A DNA stretch of 20,914 nucleotides, taken from Dehalococcoidia bacterium (lineage in GTDB: Bacteria > Chloroflexota > Dehalococcoidia > GIF9 > AB-539-J10). The notes under the pieces were generated by a model, which ran no database searches, was not told the DNA's origin, and saw nothing but the letters and a program-made list of their open reading frames with translations. The DNA is taken from NCBI GenBank assembly GCA_030606765.1, contig JAUWFX010000013.1, forward strand, positions 1 through 20,914, read 5' to 3'. Below, piece after piece: positions 17,267 through 20,914 of this stretch. Within the stretch, counting starts at the first letter, position 1. Every line of letters begins with the position of its first letter. Made by a program: the position numbers and the translations under genes.

Positions 17267-17566
17267 CTATTCCAAAAGAGGTGTTATTTCTTCTTCTGAG
17301 CTTTGATCCTCCGGGCTCTGTTCTTCCGGGCTTCGCTCCACCGATATTTGTTCCCCCAAAACTTCTACCTTTGAAACCTGTTCCTCTACTTTGCTCTCTC
17401 TTGCTATAAATTCGCCATCCAAATCGACGGCGCCTATCTCAAAGGATGGCTGGTGAGCCTGCAATACATGCTCATCCCAACAGTAGGCATGCACAAAGGC
17501 ACCGCAGGAACAATGGAAAACAACCCTGTCAAAAAGCAACGGATTCCCGCATACAGTACAATTCAT
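17267..17566 (-). CDS. zinc-finger protein with acidic tail, first gene of a CIRCE-controlled operon
   Basis: A 99-residue protein. Residues 1-40 hold C3-x2-C6, C19-x-C21, H26-x2-C29, H33 and H38, spaced like the 39-residue protein at the end of the operon. Residues 48-99 are strongly acidic and rich in Glu, Ser and Val/Ile, with repeated SPEEQS/SPEDQS-like units, so probably disordered or helical. AGGAGG lies upstream of the ATG. It is the first gene after a strong promoter abutting a CIRCE operator and is followed within about 12 bases by the FmdB-type gene. I do not recognise a named family. A zinc-dependent adaptor or chaperone-associated role under heat shock would fit the context but is an inference. 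Confidence 0.8.
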   Translation of the reverse strand: MNCTVCGNPLLFDRVVFHCSCGAFVHAYCWDEHVLQAHQPSFEIGAVDLDGEFIARESKVEEQVSKVEVLGEQISVERSPEEQSPEDQSSEEEITPLLE

Positions 17567-17583
17567 CTAATTACCTCCTGTAA

Positions 17584-17610
17584 TTAGCACTCTTGCTACC
17601 AAAGTGCTAA
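17584..17610 (-). promoter_or_regulatory. CIRCE operator (HrcA binding site)
   Basis: On the minus strand the site reads TTAGCACTT, nine spacer bases, GAGTGCTAA. The consensus is TTAGCACTC-N9-GAGTGCTAA, so 17 of 18 arm bases match. It starts at the last base of the TATAAT box and lies about 18 bases upstream of the first zinc-finger gene, where bound HrcA would block transcription until heat stress. Confidence 0.88.
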
Positions 17611-17638
17611 TTATAGCGTGCTGATAGAGTTTTATCAA
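17610..17638 (-). promoter_or_regulatory. promoter of the zinc-finger operon
   Basis: TTGATA (17633-17638) and a perfect TATAAT (17610-17615) are spaced by 17 bases on the minus strand. The CIRCE element begins at the edge of the -10 box, so the start site falls inside the operator. Confidence 0.75.
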
Positions 17639-17678
17639 GCTTTTTGTTGGCAGTTATCTTGTACGTTATGGCTACCTG

Positions 17679-17708
17679 TTGACAATCTGCTTTCTGAGCC
17701 GTTAATAT
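17679..17708 (+). promoter_or_regulatory. candidate promoter of polyprenyl synthase-pgk-tpiA
   Basis: TTGACA (17679-17684) and TAATAT (17703-17708) are spaced by 18 bases. Transcription would begin about six bases before the ATG at 17721, again an almost leaderless message. Confidence 0.45.
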
Positions 17709-17720
17709 GGACTGGCTTTT

Positions 17721-18755
17721 ATGGGCATAAAATATAGCGTGCCTGAGTCCTGCGCATCTTATCGCGACACAGTGCGAATTGAGTTAAAAAAGGTTATCGA
17801 TAGCTGTCCCTCAGTTCTTTGTAATATGCTACGATACCACATGGGCTGGCAGGATGAGCATGGACATCCCTGTAGCAGAGAATCGGGCAAATTTACTCGC
17901 TCTTCCCTTTGCCTTCTTAGTTGTCAAGCGGTGGGGGGTGACACTTCGCAGGTAATGCCCGCAGCAGCAGCCGTCGAACTCATCCACAATTTTTCTTTAA
18001 TCCATGACGATATAGAAGATGCCAGCGATGAGCGTCATCACCGGCCAACCGTATGGAAATTATGGGGGCAGTCTCAGGCGATAAACGCCGGCGATGCCAT
18101 GTTCACTCTGGCGTATTTAGCGTTGCTTAGACTAAAAGAGAGGGGAATAGCCGATGAAAATATCGCTAGTTCCACTAAAATGTTGAGCCTGGCTTGTTTG
18201 GAGCTTTGTGATGGGCAATACTTAGATGTCGAATATGAGAACCGTCTCGACATCACCATCGAGGACTACCTTGACATGGCAGCCCAAAAAACAGCAGCCC
18301 TGTTTGCTGTATCGACTGCTTTGGGAGCATACCTGGGCAGCGAAGATAGTAAGTTGGTGGATTTCTTTCACCTGTTCGGCAAGGAATTAGGCATAGCCTA
18401 TCAGATTTGTGATGACATACTGGGAATTTGGGGAATGGGGGAAAGCATTGGTAAATCTGTTAGCGATATCTCGCAGAGAAAGAAAACTTTGCCCGTAGTT
18501 TACGGACTGCAAAATAGTGAGGGTGAGGAAAGAAAAAGACTCGAGAAGCTTTATTCTCAAAAATCTATCAACGGCGAAGATATCACGGAGGTTACGAAGA
18601 TTCTGGACCGCTTAGGCGCCAGAGATTATGCTGAGAGTTTGGCTGAGCAATACTATTACAAAGCTTTAGAGCACCTCGAGGCTGTTCGGCTTGACACATC
18701 AAAGCAAACTCCACTTAAAGAGACAGCTTGTTTCCTACTGAATCGCGACTTCTAG
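17721..18755 (+). CDS. trans-polyprenyl diphosphate synthase (GGPP/FPP synthase-like)
   Basis: A 344-residue all-helical enzyme that condenses isopentenyl diphosphate with allylic diphosphates. Visible are GKFTR (56-60), the first aspartate-rich motif DDIED (96-100) and the second motif DDILG (230-234). The residue five before the first motif is F91; a bulky aromatic at that place limits chain length in archaeal type-I GGPP synthases, so a C15-C20 product is likely, by inference. Product length cannot be fixed from sequence alone. No clear Shine-Dalgarno sequence precedes the ATG. The gene heads a transcript with pgk and tpiA; its stop is eight bases before pgk. Confidence 0.88.
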   Translation: MGIKYSVPESCASYRDTVRIELKKVIDSCPSVLCNMLRYHMGWQDEHGHPCSRESGKFTRSSLCLLSCQAVGGDTSQVMPAAAAVELIHNFSLIHDDIEDASDERHHRPTVWKLWGQSQAINAGDAMFTLAYLALLRLKERGIADENIASSTKMLSLACLELCDGQYLDVEYENRLDITIEDYLDMAAQKTAALFAVSTALGAYLGSEDSKLVDFFHLFGKELGIAYQICDDILGIWGMGESIGKSVSDISQRKKTLPVVYGLQNSEGEERKRLEKLYSQKSINGEDITEVTKILDRLGARDYAESLAEQYYYKALEHLEAVRLDTSKQTPLKETACFLLNRDF

Positions 18756-18763
18756 GAGGGAAA

Positions 18764-19954
18764 ATGCCGAAAAAGATTGTTGAAGATATTGAGGTCGAAG
18801 GCAAGAAGGTTCTACTCAGAGTCGATTTCAATGTCCCCCTAAACATAAACACTGGCACCATTAGCGATGATAGCCGCATCCGAGCTTCGCTACCTACTAT
18901 CAAATATCTCATTAACCATAAAGCTAAGATAATCCTCTGCTCTCATTTAGGACGCCCTGGGGGCAAAGTGGTCGAAAATTTGCGAATAGCGCCAATAGCA
19001 CAGAGGTTATCACAGCTTATGGGTTTGCCTGTTAGCACAGCGTCCGATTGTATAGGGCAGGAAGTAGAAAGAAAAGCAGGGACACTCAAAGAGGGCGATA
19101 TTTTAGTTTTGGAAAATCTGCGATTTCACCCCGAAGAGGAAGCAAATAGTGCCGATTTTGCCCGGAAGCTGGCCAAGCTAGCTGATATTTATGTTAATGA
19201 TGCCTTTGGCACTGCTCACCGGGCTCATGCCTCTACTGTAGGTGTAGCTAAATACTTGCCTGCGGTGGCTGGCTTTTTAATGAAAAAAGAGTTAGAGGTC
19301 ATGGATAAGCTTTTGCATAATCCAGAGCGGCCCTCGGCCTGCCTTATAGGCGGTGCTAAGGTGGGCGATAAGATAGAGCTATTGCAAAATATGCTAAAAA
19401 AAGTTGACACGTTGCTGGTTGGTGGTAGCATGGCCGCTCCTTTCTTAAAGACACAAGGATACGAGGTAGGGCATTCTTTAATAGAGGACGATAAGTTGGG
19501 CCTGGCCAAGAAATTGTTACAGGAAGCCAAGGAGTGGGGGGTGCCATTTCTACTCCCCATTGATGCAGTTGTGGTGGAAGAAATCAGAGCCGGAGCCCCA
19601 ACTAGAGTAGTGCCAACAACTAATATACCATCAGGTAGCCATATCGTGGATATTGGCCCCCAATCAATTGAGCTTTTCTGCAGTGAATTGGCAAAATGCC
19701 GTACTATCATATGGAATGGTCCTATGGGAATTTATGAAATACATCAATTTGCTCAAGGAACCAGGTCTATAGCCAGTTTTCTATCTACCCTCAATGCCAC
19801 TACTATTATTGGCGGTGGCTCTTCTGCTGAAATAGTTCAAGAAATGGGATTAACTGATAAGATGACCCATGTTTCCACGGGTGGTGGTGCCAGCCTGAGG
19901 TTTCTGGAGGGCGTTACCTTACCTGGTGTGGAGATTTTGTTAGATAAGAAATAA
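18764..19954 (+). CDS. pgk: phosphoglycerate kinase
   Basis: The enzyme interconverts 1,3-bisphosphoglycerate plus ADP and 3-phosphoglycerate plus ATP in glycolysis and gluconeogenesis. The start at ATG 18764 is fixed by AGGAGGG seven to eight bases upstream; the product has 396 residues, the bacterial norm. Characteristic stretches are [10 protein letters not shown] near the start, the LCSHLGRP substrate loop, [26 protein letters not shown], and the nucleotide-binding GGGSSAEI with [13 protein letters not shown] at the C-terminus. It lies between polyprenyl synthase and tpiA on one transcript, with 14 bases to tpiA. Nothing unusual is seen. Confidence 0.97.
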   Translation: MPKKIVEDIEVEGKKVLLRVDFNVPLNINTGTISDDSRIRASLPTIKYLINHKAKIILCSHLGRPGGKVVENLRIAPIAQRLSQLMGLPVSTASDCIGQEVERKAGTLKEGDILVLENLRFHPEEEANSADFARKLAKLADIYVNDAFGTAHRAHASTVGVAKYLPAVAGFLMKKELEVMDKLLHNPERPSACLIGGAKVGDKIELLQNMLKKVDTLLVGGSMAAPFLKTQGYEVGHSLIEDDKLGLAKKLLQEAKEWGVPFLLPIDAVVVEEIRAGAPTRVVPTTNIPSGSHIVDIGPQSIELFCSELAKCRTIIWNGPMGIYEIHQFAQGTRSIASFLSTLNATTIIGGGSSAEIVQEMGLTDKMTHVSTGGGASLRFLEGVTLPGVEILLDKK

Positions 19955-19968
19955 CAGGAGGTTGTAAA

Positions 19969-20736
19969 ATGCGAATTCCTTTTATTGCTGGCAACTGGAA
20001 AATGAATACCACGGTGACTGAAGCTGAAAAGCTTGTCCTCGAGATGCTTGATAAACTGGACAGGATAAAAGGAGTGGAAAAGGTACTTTGCCCACCATTC
20101 GTATCCCTGGTTGCCATAAGTATGATGCTTCAGGGTTCGGCTATTAAGCTCGGTGCTCAAAATATGTATTTTGAGATTAAAGGGGCCTATACCGGTGAGA
20201 TATCCCCGGTAATGCTCAGCGAGTTATGCGAATTTGTCATACTAGGACATTCTGAGCGGAGAGGTTATTTTGGGGAAACTGATGAAATAGTCAACAAAAA
20301 GGTAAAGACAGCTTTGGCAAACAAGCTCCAGCCTATCTTATGTGTTGGGGAGAGGCTTGCAGAGAATGAAACTGGCAAGACAGCGGAGGTGATTAATAGG
20401 CAGGTGACGACAGCTTTGAATGGTATAGAGCCTGTCCGTGATTTGGTGATTGCCTACGAGCCGGTTTGGGCTATTGGCACAGGTAAGGCGGCAAGCGGCC
20501 AGCAGGCAGCAGCTACTATCCAGTTTCTTCATGAAGTTTTAGTCAAGCTATGGAATAAGAGTATAGCTCAGGATTTACGCATCCTTTATGGCGGCAGTGT
20601 TACCAGTGCTAACATTGCCGAGTTCATTTCCCATCCAGAAATCGATGGTGCCCTGGTTGGCGGAGCCAGCCTCAAAGCTGAAGAATTCGCGAGTATTGTT
20701 GAGCAAACTGCTGAAATCAAGGGAAGAATAAAGTAG
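19969..20736 (+). CDS. tpiA: triosephosphate isomerase
   Basis: The enzyme interconverts dihydroxyacetone phosphate and glyceraldehyde-3-phosphate. The 255 residues include K11 in GNWKMN, H94 in LGHSERR, the catalytic E164 in AYEPVWAIGTG and the phosphate loops YGGSV and GALVGGASL. All active-site residues are intact. AGGAGG precedes the ATG. It is the last gene of the polyprenyl synthase-pgk-tpiA run. Its product also feeds DHAP to GpsA, encoded 8 kb away. The TAG stop is the first triplet of a series of 7-bp tandem repeats. Confidence 0.97.
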   Translation: MRIPFIAGNWKMNTTVTEAEKLVLEMLDKLDRIKGVEKVLCPPFVSLVAISMMLQGSAIKLGAQNMYFEIKGAYTGEISPVMLSELCEFVILGHSERRGYFGETDEIVNKKVKTALANKLQPILCVGERLAENETGKTAEVINRQVTTALNGIEPVRDLVIAYEPVWAIGTGKAASGQQAAATIQFLHEVLVKLWNKSIAQDLRILYGGSVTSANIAEFISHPEIDGALVGGASLKAEEFASIVEQTAEIKGRIK

Positions 20737-20754
20737 TCAGTAGCCAGTAGTCAG
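20734..20754. repeat. three tandem 7-bp repeats between tpiA and the S23-like gene
   Basis: TAGTCAG, TAGCCAG, TAGTCAG follow each other without gaps, starting at the tpiA stop codon and ending just before the ATG of the four-helix-bundle gene. Confidence 0.7.
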
Positions 20755-20755
20755 T

Positions 20756-20914
20756 ATGTCATCTAAGAGTTTTAAGGATCTGATAGTCTGGCAAATGGCT
20801 CATCAATGGGTCTTAGAGATTTATCATTTCACAAATTCCTTTCCCAGTGGGGAACAGTTTGGGCTAGTATCTCAGTTGCGGCGGGCGGCGATTTCAGTAC
20901 CAGCCAATATTGCT
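20756..20914 (+). CDS. four-helix-bundle protein, S23/IVS-like (partial)
   Basis: The first 53 codons run off the right edge. The sequence starts MSSKSFKDLIVWQMAHQW and continues with FPSGEQFGLVSQLRRAAISVPANIA, the typical N-terminal half of the small four-helix-bundle family first seen in 23S rRNA intervening sequences and related to the Avd accessory protein of diversity-generating retroelements. Members are usually about 115-130 residues, so roughly half is visible. The biochemical role of the free-standing members is unknown. No ribosome binding site is seen; tandem 7-bp repeats occupy that place. Such genes are often patchy between strains, so recent acquisition is possible. Confidence 0.88.
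   Translation, partial: MSSKSFKDLIVWQMAHQWVLEIYHFTNSFPSGEQFGLVSQLRRAAISVPANIA

Noticed and set aside
18728..18763. Upstream TTG start for pgk
   Set aside because: It would overlap the polyprenyl synthase gene, while ATG 18764 has a strong AGGAGGG site and the conserved N-terminus.

Overview
The window looks like a bacterial chromosome segment of about 48% GC, dense with housekeeping genes. Shine-Dalgarno sequences, sigma-70-like promoters, bacterial FabF/ACP genes and a CIRCE heat-shock operator make it bacterial. The gene mix (agmatinase, flavin-dependent thymidylate synthase ThyX, a short-chain polyprenyl synthase just ahead of pgk-tpiA, small zinc-ribbon proteins) would suit an anaerobic Chloroflexota (Dehalococcoidia-like) genome. 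That assignment is an inference, not something the sequence proves.

Left flank (1-1263): the 3' end of an unrecognised gene overlaps an agmatinase/ureohydrolase gene, followed by about 230 bases with no gene.

Accessory region (1264-5187): a compact 3,881-bp element is integrated in the 3' part of a tRNA-Lys(CTT) gene. The intact tRNA is at 5146-5218 on the minus strand and a duplicated 3' fragment lies at 1264-1306. The element carries a minus-strand gene with a HEPN-like RX4H motif. Divergent from it is a cassette of a LuxR-type HTH/zinc-ribbon protein, an HUH rolling-circle Rep, an excisionase-like HTH protein and a tyrosine integrase. The 3' end of the integrase gene contains the attachment core, so the predicted C-terminus of the integrase differs between the integrated and circular states.

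Middle (5219-11189): signal peptidase I and pyrE overlap. Then come tRNA-Phe, tRNA-Leu and tRNA-Gln, rnhA, tRNA-Asn, acpP and fabF. A minus-strand pair, ccdA and a TlpA-like thioredoxin, converges on fabF. tRNA-Ala and a gene-free stretch of about 390 bases follow.

Right part (11190-20914): gpsA and glpK both yield glycerol-3-phosphate, for phospholipid synthesis from DHAP or glycerol. A TrkH/TrkA-type potassium uptake pair converges on thyX and tRNA-Arg. Upstream on the minus strand is an operon of three small zinc-binding proteins, one only 39 residues long, behind a sigma-70-type promoter abutting a CIRCE operator; this predicts HrcA-controlled heat-shock expression. Divergent from it runs polyprenyl (GGPP-like) synthase-pgk-tpiA. 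The window ends inside a four-helix-bundle (S23-like) gene preceded by tandem 7-bp repeats.

The two most interesting items are the integrative element with its recombination-dependent integrase tail and the CIRCE-controlled zinc-finger operon.
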